64,000 bases of DNA from CADEDH01 sp965216205 (GTDB lineage Bacteria; Actinomycetota; Acidimicrobiia; Acidimicrobiales; SZUA-35): contig OZ244139.1 in assembly GCA_965216205.1 (NCBI GenBank), forward strand, positions 2,294,001 to 2,358,000, written 5' to 3'. Positions 16,965 to 25,949 of this stretch are shown here, piece after piece (position 1 is the stretch's first letter; each line of letters opens with the position of its first letter). The notes beneath the pieces are model-generated. The model saw only the letters and a list, made by a program, of their open reading frames with translations. It did no database searches and was not told where the DNA came from. Both the position numbers and the translations under genes were made by a program.

Positions 16965-17365
16965 TCCGTATCGGGGTCGCGATCATCGCGCACCACGAGA
17001 CCCGACGAAGCCCGGGTCTCCGACTCGGGGTGCTCGACCGATTTCCACTCGTTCATCGCCCGCAGGGTCAGCATCGCCACGACCCCGACACCGACCGCAC
17101 CGGCGACGGCGCCGACCAGGCCCCCGAGCGTCACGATGACCGACGACGAGACCATCAGGTCGGCGGTGCCGTAGCCGATCATTCCGCCGAGCAACCCGCC
17201 GGTGAGGATCGACGCGAACGCCAACCACCGGGCGATGGTGGGTGGGGTCGGATCGGCGGGCTCGGGCGCCTCGAGGTCGGTGTAGAGCAGTGGGCTCCGG
17301 TCGTCGCGGCGCTGCAGCGCTCCCGGGTCGTCGTCCGGATTCGGGGGGTCGTCGGAGTCTGCCAT
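16961..17365 (-). CDS. Small two-helix membrane protein of unknown function
   Basis: This 134-aa protein has an acidic, Pro/Asp-rich N-terminal 40 residues (MADSDDPPNPDDDPG), then two Gly/Ala/Val-rich membrane helices (ARWLAFASILTGGLLGGMIG and SVIVTLGGLVGAVAGAVGVG) and a short polar tail. The layout resembles small AtpI/AtpZ-like or envelope accessory proteins, but no diagnostic motif was seen. It is translationally coupled to the phosphatase gene downstream. Confidence 0.65.
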   Translation of the reverse strand: MADSDDPPNPDDDPGALQRRDDRSPLLYTDLEAPEPADPTPPTIARWLAFASILTGGLLGGMIGYGTADLMVSSSVIVTLGGLVGAVAGAVGVGVVAMLTLRAMNEWKSVEHPESETRASSGLVVRDDRDPDTE

Positions 17366-17426
17366 CGTGGACGCCAGCCTATGCGTGTGGGCCCGGCACC
17401 CGCCGTACCGGGGTCCGGTGGCCTGC

Positions 17427-17480
17427 AATCGGTAAGGATGAGGGAATCGGTAAGAATGAGGGAATCGGTAAGAATGAGGG
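17427..17480 (+). repeat. Three 18-bp tandem repeats forming the ribosome site of the NUDIX gene
   Basis: The unit AATCGGTAAGRATGAGGG occurs three times head to tail (17427-17444, 17445-17462, 17463-17480), the last two identical. The GAGGG of the third copy lies 3 bases before ATG 17484 and is its probable Shine-Dalgarno. Each unit also contains an in-unit ATG. Confidence 0.9.
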
Positions 17481-17483
17481 ACG

Positions 17484-18014
17484 ATGAGCGCCCACGAGCG
17501 ATACGTGCCCCCGGTTCACACGGACGGGCTCCGGCACTGGCACGTGGCCGGCGGTGTCATCGTGGTCGATGACACCGTCCTTCTCGTGAAGAACCTGCGG
17601 CGAGGAGGCGCGGTCGACTGGTCGACCCCCGGCGGGGTGATCGACCCCGGCGAGACCGCCGTCGAAGGCCTCTCCCGCGAGGTGGAGGAGGAGACCGGGC
17701 TCACCGTCAGCCGCTGGCAGGGTCCGCTCTACCGCGTCGAGGTGACCGCTCCCGACGCGGGATTCGTCCTGCGGGTCGAAGCTCATCTGGCGATGGAGAT
17801 CGGCGGCACGGTCGTCGTCGACGACCCCGACGGGATCGTGATCGGCGCCGACTACGTCACGATGGCCGAGGTCGCCACCCGGCTCGACGGCGCGCAGCGC
17901 TGGGTGTCGGAGCCGCTGCTCGCCCACCTCGAGCACGGCGTGGACGACGGCCGGCTCTTCCGTTACCACATGACGGGCGGCCCTGGCGATGAGCGCCGCG
18001 TCGAGCGCCGGTGA
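17484..18014 (+). CDS. NUDIX hydrolase
   Basis: This 176-aa pyrophosphohydrolase has a complete NUDIX box GGVIDPGETAVEGL followed by SREVEEETGL, which fits GX5EX7REUXEEXGU. The fold starts WHVAGGVIVVDDTVLLVKN. The substrate is probably a nucleoside-diphosphate derivative, not specified by the sequence. The stop overlaps the GTG of dinB by 4 bases, so it may be co-expressed with this translesion polymerase and could clean oxidised nucleotides (inference). Confidence 0.88.
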   Translation: MSAHERYVPPVHTDGLRHWHVAGGVIVVDDTVLLVKNLRRGGAVDWSTPGGVIDPGETAVEGLSREVEEETGLTVSRWQGPLYRVEVTAPDAGFVLRVEAHLAMEIGGTVVVDDPDGIVIGADYVTMAEVATRLDGAQRWVSEPLLAHLEHGVDDGRLFRYHMTGGPGDERRVERR

Positions 18015-19339
18015 CCGAGGCACCACCGACGCCGATCCTCCACGTCGACATGGACGCGTTCTACGTGTCGGTCGAGGTCCGGCGCGACCCGCGGCTTGAG
18101 GGTGAGCCGGTCGTGGTGGGCGGGACCGGCGATCGAGGGGTCGTTGCGGCGGCATCCTACGAGGCCCGGGTGTTCGGTGTGCGCTCGGCCATGCCGTCAG
18201 CCCGGGCCCGTCAACTCTGTCCGCACGCGATCTTCCTGCCCGGCGACCATCGGCTCTACAGCGAGACGAGCGCGAGGGTCATGCAGCTCTTCCGGGAGAC
18301 CACGCCACTGGTCGAGCCCCTGTCGCTCGACGAGGCGTTTCTCGACGTCGCCGGCGTCACCCGGTTGTCGGGTCCTCCCCACGAGATCGCGCATCGGCTG
18401 CGGGCCCGCGTCCTCCACCAGGAAGGCCTGTCGTGCTCGGTAGGCGTGGCGCCGTCGAAGCTCGTCGCGAAGCTCGCCTCCGAAGCCGCGAAGCCGCAGG
18501 TCGTCGGCCGGCGGGTCGAGCCTGGCGACGGCGTCAGGATCGTCACGCCGGATCAGGTCGATGGGTTCCTCCGGCCGCTCCCGGTGCGGGCGCTGTGGGG
18601 CGTGGGGCCGAAGACCGCCGATCGGCTCTCGCGCTTCGGGATCACCACGGTCGGCGAGTTGGCCGACCTCCCACTCGACCTGCTGGTCTCGGCCGTCGGC
18701 GACGCCCACGGTCGCCACCTCCACGCAGTGGCCAACGGCCGCGACGATCGCCCGGTCGAGGTCGACCGTCCTACGAGGTCGATCAGCCACGAGGAGACGT
18801 TCCCCCGAGATCTCACCGATCGCGATCAGCTTCAGCGCGCCCTGGTGCGGATGGCAGACTCGGTCGCAGCCCGATTGCGACGGTCCGGGCTCCGGGCGAG
18901 GACCATCACGTTGAAGTTGCGCCACCCCTCGTTCGAAACGGTCACCAGGGCCACGACGCTCGCCAGGCCGACCGATTCCTCGCCGACAATCGTCGATGCG
19001 GCGGCCCGGATGCTCGATCTCCTCCCCATCGCGGCCGGAGTCCGGCTGCTCGGGGTCGGCGCCTCGTCGCTGATGAGCGAGCACAACGAGCAACTCAGTC
19101 TCGACGAGCTGCTGGCCACCGCATCCCCGGCGAACGCCGACGAGACCGGCCAGATCGGACCGGGGGCGGGGGCGCTTCCGGCGCGGAACTGGGCGGCTGC
19201 CGATCTCGCCCTCGACGAGATCCGCGAGCGCTTCGGTCACGACTCGATCGGTCCGGCCCGATTGGTTGACGGCGGACGATTGCGGCCGAAGGTAACTGGG
19301 CAAGGTCACTGGGGACCGGGCGTTGACGACGGCCGGTAG
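18011..19339 (+). CDS. dinB: DNA polymerase IV, Y family
   Basis: This 442-aa translesion polymerase has catalytic carboxylates in HVDMDAFYVSVEVRRDP and SLDEAFLDVAGVTRL, the fingers segment AASYEARVFGVRSAMPSARA, a helix-hairpin-helix thumb (ALWGVGPKTADRLSRFGITT), and the little-finger domain. The C-terminal EQLSLDE resembles the sliding-clamp-binding motif QLxLF, weakened at the last position. The start is GTG 18011. Confidence 0.93.
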   Translation: MTEAPPTPILHVDMDAFYVSVEVRRDPRLEGEPVVVGGTGDRGVVAAASYEARVFGVRSAMPSARARQLCPHAIFLPGDHRLYSETSARVMQLFRETTPLVEPLSLDEAFLDVAGVTRLSGPPHEIAHRLRARVLHQEGLSCSVGVAPSKLVAKLASEAAKPQVVGRRVEPGDGVRIVTPDQVDGFLRPLPVRALWGVGPKTADRLSRFGITTVGELADLPLDLLVSAVGDAHGRHLHAVANGRDDRPVEVDRPTRSISHEETFPRDLTDRDQLQRALVRMADSVAARLRRSGLRARTITLKLRHPSFETVTRATTLARPTDSSPTIVDAAARMLDLLPIAAGVRLLGVGASSLMSEHNEQLSLDELLATASPANADETGQIGPGAGALPARNWAAADLALDEIRERFGHDSIGPARLVDGGRLRPKVTGQGHWGPGVDDGR

Positions 19340-19463
19340 GCTCCTGCGACCGACAAGGATGCTCACGAAGGTGATTCAGCCCGCGATTCTGTCCGGTTGC
19401 GCGTTGTCCAAGCGTTGGCGATGCGCGAGACTATCGATGGAGTTCGGGCCAAAGGACAAGCGA

Positions 19464-19823
19464 ATGCCATTGTCAGAGGACGAGCAGCGGATTCTCGCCG
19501 AGATCGAGAAGAGTCTCCACGAGAGCGATCCGCGCTTGGCGAAAGAGGTCGGTGAGACCACCGTTTATCGCCATGCCCTCGGCTCGTTGAAGTGGTCGGT
19601 GCTGGGCTTCCTCGTCGGAGTCGCCGCGATGATCGCCACGCTGCAGATCCACTTCATGCTCGCGTTCTGCGGCTTCCTGATGATGCTGCTCAGCGCGCTC
19701 GGTTTCGAGCGGAACCTCCGGCTCATGGGCAGGGCTGGCCTCAATCAGGTGTCGAGCGCCTTTCGGGCCGCCAACCCGAACATCGGCCGCCAGGCCGAGA
19801 AGTCCGACGAGTCCGAGGACTGA
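19464..19823 (+). CDS. DUF3040 membrane protein
   Basis: This 119-aa protein opens MPLSEDEQRILAEIEKSLHE, the conserved signature of DUF3040, then has two membrane helices (LKWSVLGFLVGVAAMIATLQ and HFMLAFCGFLMMLLSALGF) and a polar C-terminus. In other actinobacteria such genes lie near dinB or near mraZ. The function is unknown. ATG 19464 has AAAGGA upstream. The 124-bp gap before it holds no other gene. Confidence 0.88.
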   Translation: MPLSEDEQRILAEIEKSLHESDPRLAKEVGETTVYRHALGSLKWSVLGFLVGVAAMIATLQIHFMLAFCGFLMMLLSALGFERNLRLMGRAGLNQVSSAFRAANPNIGRQAEKSDESED

Positions 19824-19839
19824 CCGGGCCCCGAGTGGG

Positions 19840-22227
19840 TCAGCGGCTCAGCGAGCGGGAGCCCCTGCCCGACGAGTTCCCAGCGCCAGCGCCGACCGTC
19901 TGACGGTGGTGACCGTTGAGCTCGCTCGCCGGCCTCGACGGGAGCACCGAACTCATCGAGAAGTGCGACGGGCGCTTGAACAGTCGCTTCGGATCGACCA
20001 GCCGCTTCCACCGCGTGAACACGGGCACTCGTGAGGCGATGCTCTGCTCGATCGCTGCAGCCAGCTCGTCGGCCCTCGCGGCATCGCCCGCCGCCAGGCC
20101 GGTGGGGTAGTAGCGGGCGACGGTGACCTTGTTGGCCAGCTCGCCCATCTCCTCCCGGGGAACCCGCATGTCCGAGGCGAGGCGGCGAGCGTACTCGCGG
20201 CGCGTCTCCGCCGGCCGCCTCGTCAGCCCGTAGCCGAGCTCCAGGCTCTCGGTCACCTCGGCCCAGGCGGTCTCGACGCCGGTCGCCGGGGAGTCGATGC
20301 GCTGCCGCCGGCTCTGCCGGCGCAGCTGGTGGTATGCCGGTATCCCACCGGCGTAGGCGGCCACGAGACCGCCGATCCCGAGGATCCAGAGCAGCGCCGT
20401 CAGGCTGATGAAGCTGCCGCCGTCGTCATCGAGGGAACCGCCGCCGTCGCCGCCACCGAGGTCGAGCTCCGGCACGAGCGGGCCCTGGTCGACCGTCCCG
20501 GGGTCGCTCGGCGCGAGCGTGGTTGTCGTCACCGGGCCGTCGGGGTTGTCCGGCTGGATGAGCGAATCCTGGGCGGCGGGCAGCCCGGTGTAGTCGACGG
20601 CGGCCGGCGCGCCACGCCCGGGCGTCGGCTCGAACGCCACCCAGCCGAGGCCCTCGAACCACACCTCGGGCCAGGCGTGCGTCTGCCGCCCGGTGACCTG
20701 GTAGACCGTGCGGCCGTCGTCGGCCTGTCCGACCGGGTCACCCCACGTGAAACCGATCGCGACTCGAGCGGGGATCCCCAACGTCCTGGCCATCACCGCG
20801 AACGTCCCGGCGAACTGCTGACAGAAACCGATCCGGTCATCGAGGAACTGCTCGAGCGGGTCGCGCCCGTCGGACGGATTCAGGTTCACGCTGTACTCGA
20901 AGCTCCGGAAGAAGTCCTGGAGGGCCAGCATCTTGTCGTATCGGGTGATGGCCCCGGCGGTGACCCGCTCGGCCTCGCTGCGCACCAGCGGTGACACCGG
21001 CGGCAGGGGGAGATACCGTTCGGCGATCTCCGGGGGAACGGTTTCCGGGGCGGCTGCGAGCTCCTCGGCCGTGAACCGCGGTATCGACGAGATCAGGGAG
21101 TACTCGACCCCATCGCTGTTCGGGATGTCGTTGGCGACGGTCAGCGATCCCGACTCGGCGTTCCAGGTCAACCGAGCCGTGGTCTCGACGATCTCAGCCG
21201 GGGCGAACGCCGCCGGAAGCCAGATCTCCTGGAGCGCGGAGACCGAGTAGTCCTGCTGGACGTCCTCCCGAGCCCCACCCTCCACGGTGGCCCCGGGCAG
21301 CTCGCCGTCCTCAGGCGAGAAGTTGCCGGCGACCTTCCAGATGTTGTCGTCGTACTCGTCGAGCCCGGCGAGCCGCCAGTACGAGGGCTGACTCGACGTG
21401 ACGGTGAACAGCTCTGTCGCCGACTGCTCGACCAGTCGGGCCTCGATGCTCACGAAGGGGCTGACGACGACACGGGTCGGGTCACCCTGGTCGCGGAAGC
21501 TGAGCATCTCCTGGGCGTCGGCCCCAGGCAGCCGGGGCCCGACGACGATGCCGGCGATGACCGCCATCGCCGCGAAGACGGCCGCCGCCTGGGCGACACC
21601 GGTCGTGCCACGCCGCCGGTCGTTGGCCAGCCAGGCGTTGCCCTCGGCCAGGTTGACCGTTCGCTGCACGACGGCCCAGAAGGCGATCGCAGCGGCGAAC
21701 GCCACGGTTGTGACGACCTGATGGGTGCCGGCACCGAGGACCGCCGAGAAGATGAACAGCAGTCCCGCCGGCAGCACGGGCTCGAAGGCGAGGCGGAGCC
21801 GGAGGGCGCCCCAATCGGTCAGGAATGCCATCACCCAGGCTGCGATCATGGCTGTTGCGATGAACGGATCGAGCGCCTCGACCGGAGTCTTGAGCTCCTG
21901 GAAGTTCCGGATCAGCTCGGTGATCAGAACCTCGGCCTCGTCGAGCGTCGCCGAGGTCGGAATGAACCCGAAGCGGACGGTACCAGGCGTGAACCGGTTG
22001 GCGATCAGCGCCAGCAGGAACACGAGCGACACCGCGCCGGCCGCGGCCAGCGGTACCCGTAGTCGGCGGAGGAGCACCGCCACGGCGGTGGAGAGGAAGC
22101 CGGCGCCGATCACCGGGATCACGGCGTCGCCGTGGGCGAACACCCGGACGAACCCGTAGCTCGCCGCCGGGACGAGCAGGGCGGCCGCGATCTCCAGCGT
22201 CGCCGGCGGCAGCGCCCGCCTGCTCAC
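19840..22227 (-). CDS. Membrane-anchored transglutaminase-like protein (DUF3488-TgpA type)
   Basis: This 795-aa protein has five or more N-terminal membrane helices (ATLEIAAALLVPAASYGFVR through TTVAFAAAIAFWAVVQRTVN), an extracellular transglutaminase core with catalytic Cys in RIGFCQQFAGTFAVMARTLG and His in QTHAWPEVWFEGLGW (third residue in AFEPTPGRG), then another membrane helix and a cytoplasmic tail. It is the last gene of a moxR-DUF58-transglutaminase operon, a common actinobacterial trio thought to assemble or modify envelope proteins. GTG 22227 overlaps the DUF58 stop. Confidence 0.88.
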   Translation of the reverse strand: MSRRALPPATLEIAAALLVPAASYGFVRVFAHGDAVIPVIGAGFLSTAVAVLLRRLRVPLAAAGAVSLVFLLALIANRFTPGTVRFGFIPTSATLDEAEVLITELIRNFQELKTPVEALDPFIATAMIAAWVMAFLTDWGALRLRLAFEPVLPAGLLFIFSAVLGAGTHQVVTTVAFAAAIAFWAVVQRTVNLAEGNAWLANDRRRGTTGVAQAAAVFAAMAVIAGIVVGPRLPGADAQEMLSFRDQGDPTRVVVSPFVSIEARLVEQSATELFTVTSSQPSYWRLAGLDEYDDNIWKVAGNFSPEDGELPGATVEGGAREDVQQDYSVSALQEIWLPAAFAPAEIVETTARLTWNAESGSLTVANDIPNSDGVEYSLISSIPRFTAEELAAAPETVPPEIAERYLPLPPVSPLVRSEAERVTAGAITRYDKMLALQDFFRSFEYSVNLNPSDGRDPLEQFLDDRIGFCQQFAGTFAVMARTLGIPARVAIGFTWGDPVGQADDGRTVYQVTGRQTHAWPEVWFEGLGWVAFEPTPGRGAPAAVDYTGLPAAQDSLIQPDNPDGPVTTTTLAPSDPGTVDQGPLVPELDLGGGDGGGSLDDDGGSFISLTALLWILGIGGLVAAYAGGIPAYHQLRRQSRRQRIDSPATGVETAWAEVTESLELGYGLTRRPAETRREYARRLASDMRVPREEMGELANKVTVARYYPTGLAAGDAARADELAAAIEQSIASRVPVFTRWKRLVDPKRLFKRPSHFSMSSVLPSRPASELNGHHRQTVGAGAGNSSGRGSRSLSR

Positions 22228-23423
22228 CAGACGACCGCCTCGTTGCTCGCCGCTGCCGAGCTCGCCGCCGAGCCCGTCGTGGACGAGACCGCCCGGCGCC
22301 AGAGCAGCGGGAAGTCCTCCGCGCCGTCGTGATAGATGACCGACGGGACCCGCGACGCAGGAGCGACCTGGCAGCTGATCGTGATCACCAACCCGAACGT
22401 CCGGCGGCTCCTGGAGAGCGCGGTCTCGAGGTGCTGGGTGAGCTGGCCGGTGATCACCACCAGGGTGCCGCCCCTCCCGATACGCGTCTGCTCCTCGAGC
22501 GACCGGACCAGCGATGCCGACTCGGTCATGTCGATCAGCGCGAGCTGCTCGTCGACAGCGTCGAGGTCGGCTCGGCTCCGGATGTCGGTCACGGCCGGTC
22601 CGGCCGACGTCAGGAACCGGAGGGAGTCACCGCCCCGGAAGCCGCTGTGGAGGGCGCTGAGGGCAGCGGAGACGGCCCGTTCGAAGCCGTCGTGGTCATA
22701 GACCTCTTTCCTGCGATCGAGGATCACCGTCACCCGTCCCGTCTTGGGCCGCTCCTCCTGCCGGACCACGAGGTCGTCCGTCCTGGCCGACGCCCGCCAG
22801 TTGACCAGCCGCAGCTCGTCGCCCACGACGTAGGGCCGCAGCGCGAAGAACTCGTCCCCCGAGTTCGCAAGCGACCGAATCGGCTGCTGGTCGGCGGTGG
22901 GATCGTGGCCGGCGATCGCGACGAGCGGTCGGAGCTCGATCAACTGGGGGTGCACCATCAGGCCGGTCACCTCCGCCGCCCGGACATTGGCTTCGGTGAG
23001 GCCGAGGGGATCGCCGATCTTCAGGTCGAGAGGGCCCACCTCGACGACGCCCCGTCGGCTGGTGGGGAGGCGGTAGGCGATTCGAGCGTCGCGCCTCGGG
23101 GCGATCGGGGCCAACATCAGGGCTGCCCCCTTCGACCCCTGCACGCTGTCGTGAGCGGAGATGAGCGGCGTCTTCCTGGTGCCCTTGTTCTGGAGGACCA
23201 GATCGATCCTGGCGGGGGCGCCGGCCCGGAGCCGGGCCGGGGTCGCGGTCCTCCCGACGCCGAGATCGAGCCTGACGGTTGCGGTGTACAGGGCGGCGAG
23301 CACGAGCGCGATCGCCCCCATGGCGGCGAGCACGAACAACTCGAGCAGTCCCAGGACCCGGCCGGCGACGACGGACGCCGCAACCGCGATCAGAAGGCCG
23401 ATGCCCGCGCGGGTTGGTCGCAT
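22224..23423 (-). CDS. DUF58 (VWA-related) protein
   Basis: This 399-aa protein has two N-terminal membrane helices (AGIGLLIAVAASVVAGRVLG and LLELFVLAAMGAIALVLAAL), a beta-rich middle (TSRRGVVEVGPLDLKIGDPL) and the DUF58 core with RPYVVGDELRLVNWRASART followed by VRQEERPKTGRVTVILDRR, resembling a degenerate VWA domain. DUF58 proteins work with MoxR ATPases as chaperone-type partners. The ATG directly follows the moxR stop with no gap. Confidence 0.88.
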   Translation of the reverse strand: MRPTRAGIGLLIAVAASVVAGRVLGLLELFVLAAMGAIALVLAALYTATVRLDLGVGRTATPARLRAGAPARIDLVLQNKGTRKTPLISAHDSVQGSKGAALMLAPIAPRRDARIAYRLPTSRRGVVEVGPLDLKIGDPLGLTEANVRAAEVTGLMVHPQLIELRPLVAIAGHDPTADQQPIRSLANSGDEFFALRPYVVGDELRLVNWRASARTDDLVVRQEERPKTGRVTVILDRRKEVYDHDGFERAVSAALSALHSGFRGGDSLRFLTSAGPAVTDIRSRADLDAVDEQLALIDMTESASLVRSLEEQTRIGRGGTLVVITGQLTQHLETALSRSRRTFGLVITISCQVAPASRVPSVIYHDGAEDFPLLWRRAVSSTTGSAASSAAASNEAVVW

Positions 23424-24407
23424 TCAGACCCGATCGTACGGCACCGGTACCGCCCGCAGGATGTCGGCCACCACCGCGGCCGCCTCGGTGCCCTGCAGGA
23501 CCGCCTCCGGTCGCAGGATCATCCGGTGGGACACCACGGGCGCCGCGATGCTCTTGATGTCGTCGTCGGTGACGTAGGTGCGTCCCTGCGAGGCGGCCCG
23601 GGCCCTCGCGACGCGCTGGAGGCTGAGGGTCGCCCGCGGCGACATGCCGAGGGCCACGGCGGGGTGCCGCCGGGTGGCGTCGGCGAGATCGATGAGGTAG
23701 CTCCGCAGCTCCGGGGCGATGTGGACGGCGGCCACCATCCGGTTCATGGCGAGCACGTCATTCAGGTTCGCCACCGGCTGGAGGCGGTCGACCAGGCCAT
23801 CCGTCTCGTGGGTCTCGAGGATCTGCAGCTCGTCGGCCCGGGCCGGATAGCCGACCGAGATCTTCATCAGGAACCGGTCGAGCTGGCTCTCGGGAAGCGG
23901 GTACGTGCCCTCCTGCTCGATCGGGTTCTGGGTGGCGAGCACCATGAACGGGTGGGGGAGTGGGCGGGTTGTTCCGTCGACCGTGACCTGCGCCTCGGCC
24001 ATCGCCTCGAGGAGCGCCGACTGGGTCTTGGGTGACGCCCGGTTGATCTCGTCGGCCAGGACCAGCTCGGTGAAGATCGGACCGGGCCTGAAGTCGAACG
24101 TGGATGAGTTGCGGTTCCACACGCTCACGCCGGTCACGTCGGCCGGGAGGAGGTCGGGGGTGAACTGGATCCGCCCGAGGGTGGCCCCCACCGACGCCGA
24201 GAGCGCCTTGGCCAGCATGGTCTTCCCCACGCCGGGCACGTCCTCGACGAGGAGGTGCCCACCCGAGAGCAGGCAGAGGAGGACCTGCTCGACGACGGCT
24301 TGCTTGCCCCGGACGACGCGCTGCATGTTGTCCCGAATGGCGACGAACGCCGAGGACAGCTGGTGCGCCCTCGTCTCGTCGAACAACGGGGCTTCGGTAG
24401 CGCTCAC
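23424..24407 (-). CDS. MoxR-type AAA+ ATPase
   Basis: This 327-aa AAA+ protein has Walker A in DVPGVGKTMLAKALSASVG, Walker B in LVLADEINRASPKTQSALLE, the sensor-1 region VLATQNPIEQEGTYPLPESQ, and DRFLMKISVGYPA. MoxR ATPases remodel partner proteins, here probably the DUF58 and transglutaminase products of the same operon. It reads divergently from the second ROK gene, with 183 bp between them. Confidence 0.92.
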   Translation of the reverse strand: MSATEAPLFDETRAHQLSSAFVAIRDNMQRVVRGKQAVVEQVLLCLLSGGHLLVEDVPGVGKTMLAKALSASVGATLGRIQFTPDLLPADVTGVSVWNRNSSTFDFRPGPIFTELVLADEINRASPKTQSALLEAMAEAQVTVDGTTRPLPHPFMVLATQNPIEQEGTYPLPESQLDRFLMKISVGYPARADELQILETHETDGLVDRLQPVANLNDVLAMNRMVAAVHIAPELRSYLIDLADATRRHPAVALGMSPRATLSLQRVARARAASQGRTYVTDDDIKSIAAPVVSHRMILRPEAVLQGTEAAAVVADILRAVPVPYDRV

Positions 24408-24545
24408 AGTTCCTCCAGGTGTGGCCGGACCCGCGGCCGCGGTTCATGCCGAAGGTTATCGTCCCGAGGTCGGTTGCTGCAGTCGAGGGCAACCGGCACG
24501 AGACCCACGACAACCGCCGACCGGCTCGACGTGAGCAGCGATGGC

Positions 24546-24590
24546 ATGAGCCGGAGCGACATGAGCCGGAATGACATGAGGAGGCAACCG
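24546..24590 (+). repeat. Three imperfect 15-bp repeats before the ROK gene start
   Basis: Three consecutive 15-base units start ATGAGCCGGAGC, ATGAGCCGGAAT and ATGAGGAGGCAA at 24546, 24561 and 24576. The last has mutated into a GAGGAGG ribosome site for ATG 24591. All three frames are in register with the gene, so an N-terminal extension starting at 24546 is possible. Confidence 0.6.
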
Positions 24591-25538
24591 ATGGCGTACC
24601 CCCAGCAATCCCCGATCTCCCCGGAATCCCGTGGGGCTCCGATCGAGCCGAGCGGAAGGCGTGCGCTCGCCGTCGACATCGGCGGGACCAAGCTGGCGGT
24701 CGGCGTCGTCGACGATCGCGGTGAGCTCACTGTCCGCCACCAGCGGCCCACACCTCGCACCGATGACGAAGAGGAGCTCATGGCGGCCCTCGGCGAGCTG
24801 ATCCACCGCCTCGATCCCCTCGACCGACACGTGGTCTGCGGTGTCGGATGCGGCGGCCCGATGGGTCCGGGCGGCGAGCACGTCTCACCGCTCAACATCC
24901 CCGCTTGGCGGTCGTTCCCGCTGCGGCGTCGGCTTGCCGATCTCACGGGGCTCCCGACGTTCATCGACAACGACGCCAAGGCACTCGCGCTCGCCGAGGG
25001 GTGGACGGGTGCCGCGGTCGGCTCGCAGAACTACCTGGCGATGGTGGTGTCGACCGGCGTCGGCGGCGGGATCGTCCTCGACGGGCGGCTGCTCGACGGT
25101 GCGGGTGGAAACGCCGGACACATCGGCCACGTGGTGGTCGCACTCCCCGGCCGACCCACCGATGATCTCCATGTCCAGGGAGTTCTGGAGGCGGAGGCAT
25201 CGGGCACGGCGATCGCCGCCCACACCGGGCGGCCAGCAGCCGAGGCCAGCGACGCGGTGATCGAGGAGACGGGCAGACTCGTCGGGCGGGCCGTCGGCTC
25301 GGTGGCGAATCTGCTCGACCTGGACCTCGCCGTCGTCGCCGGGTCGGTGGCTCTGGGCTACGGCGAGCCCTTCTTCCGGGCCGCCCAGGCGGAGGTCGAT
25401 CGCATCTGCCAGCTCGACTTCAGTCGGGGCGCCAGGATCATCCCTGCGGGGTGCGGCGATTCGGGACCGCTGGTCGGTGCGGCCGCGGTCGGCTTCCGGC
25501 ATCTGGGTCTGACGATCGGTGTGGTCGAGCCTCCGTGA
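24591..25538 (+). CDS. ROK-family protein lacking the zinc motif
   Basis: This protein of about 315 aa has the ROK phosphate loop RALAVDIGGTKLAVGVVDDRG, FIDNDAKALALAEGWTGAA and STGVGGGIVLDGRLLDGAGG. The expected zinc motif CxCGxxGCxE is replaced by GHIGHVVVALPGRPTDDL, with a single His kept and no Cys. Zinc-free ROK kinases exist, so sugar kinase activity is possible but unproven. ATG 24591 is chosen for its GAGG site; ATG 24546 is an alternative. It is divergent from moxR. Confidence 0.78.
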   Translation: MAYPQQSPISPESRGAPIEPSGRRALAVDIGGTKLAVGVVDDRGELTVRHQRPTPRTDDEEELMAALGELIHRLDPLDRHVVCGVGCGGPMGPGGEHVSPLNIPAWRSFPLRRRLADLTGLPTFIDNDAKALALAEGWTGAAVGSQNYLAMVVSTGVGGGIVLDGRLLDGAGGNAGHIGHVVVALPGRPTDDLHVQGVLEAEASGTAIAAHTGRPAAEASDAVIEETGRLVGRAVGSVANLLDLDLAVVAGSVALGYGEPFFRAAQAEVDRICQLDFSRGARIIPAGCGDSGPLVGAAAVGFRHLGLTIGVVEPP

Positions 25539-25555
25539 GTCGGTCGGGTCGGTCT

Positions 25556-25697
25556 GTTCTGGCGGACCGACCTCCCACGATGACTCGTTCCGGCGGACCC
25601 CGGTGCCAGCTCTGGGCGTCACCTCCGCCAGAACGGGTTGGGGTGAGCGTCACCTCCGCCGGAACGGGTTGGGGTGGGCGTCAGGTCCGCCAGAACG
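25556..25697. repeat. Direct and inverted repeats in the convergent gap after the ROK gene
   Basis: A 31-bp unit beginning GCGTCACCTCCGCC is repeated at 25616-25646 and 25647-25677, with a partial third copy at 25678-25697. Its core TCCGCCAGAAC is also present inverted upstream as GTTCTGGCGGA (25556-25566), and a related CCGGCGGACC lies near 25590. The set can fold into several alternative hairpins and may act as a bidirectional terminator between the converging genes. No T-run is present. Confidence 0.6.
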
Positions 25698-25702
25698 TCG
25701 GC

Positions 25703-25939
25703 TCAGTGCCGGCGCCACTCGAGCCACGTGATCACGTCGGCGGGATCGGGGCTTCGACGGCCGTCGCCGCCGTAGGCGGTGACCATGCGGAACCGCAGCC
25801 AGCGCCGGTCGGGCACGGGCAGGAACGGCCGACGGCGCCACCAGCCCCGCGGCACCAGCGCGACGCCGGCTGACACCGCGGCCGGCCAGAGTCGCGGTCG
25901 TCCGGCCACCGCCCCAACCACCGCGAACCAACCGCTCAT
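25703..25939 (-). CDS. Small basic conserved protein next to acyl-CoA dehydrogenase
   Basis: This 78-aa protein starts MSGWFAVVGAVAGRPRLWPA and has many Trp and Arg residues (VPRGWWRRRPFLPVPDRRWL, then RFRMVTAYGGDG and ADVITWLEWRRH). I recall very similar short proteins in many actinobacteria, without known role. It begins 11 bases after the acyl-CoA dehydrogenase stop and probably shares its transcript. The hydrophobic N-terminus could sit in the membrane. Confidence 0.7.
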   Translation of the reverse strand: MSGWFAVVGAVAGRPRLWPAAVSAGVALVPRGWWRRRPFLPVPDRRWLRFRMVTAYGGDGRRSPDPADVITWLEWRRH

Positions 25940-25949
25940 CGGGAGGCAC

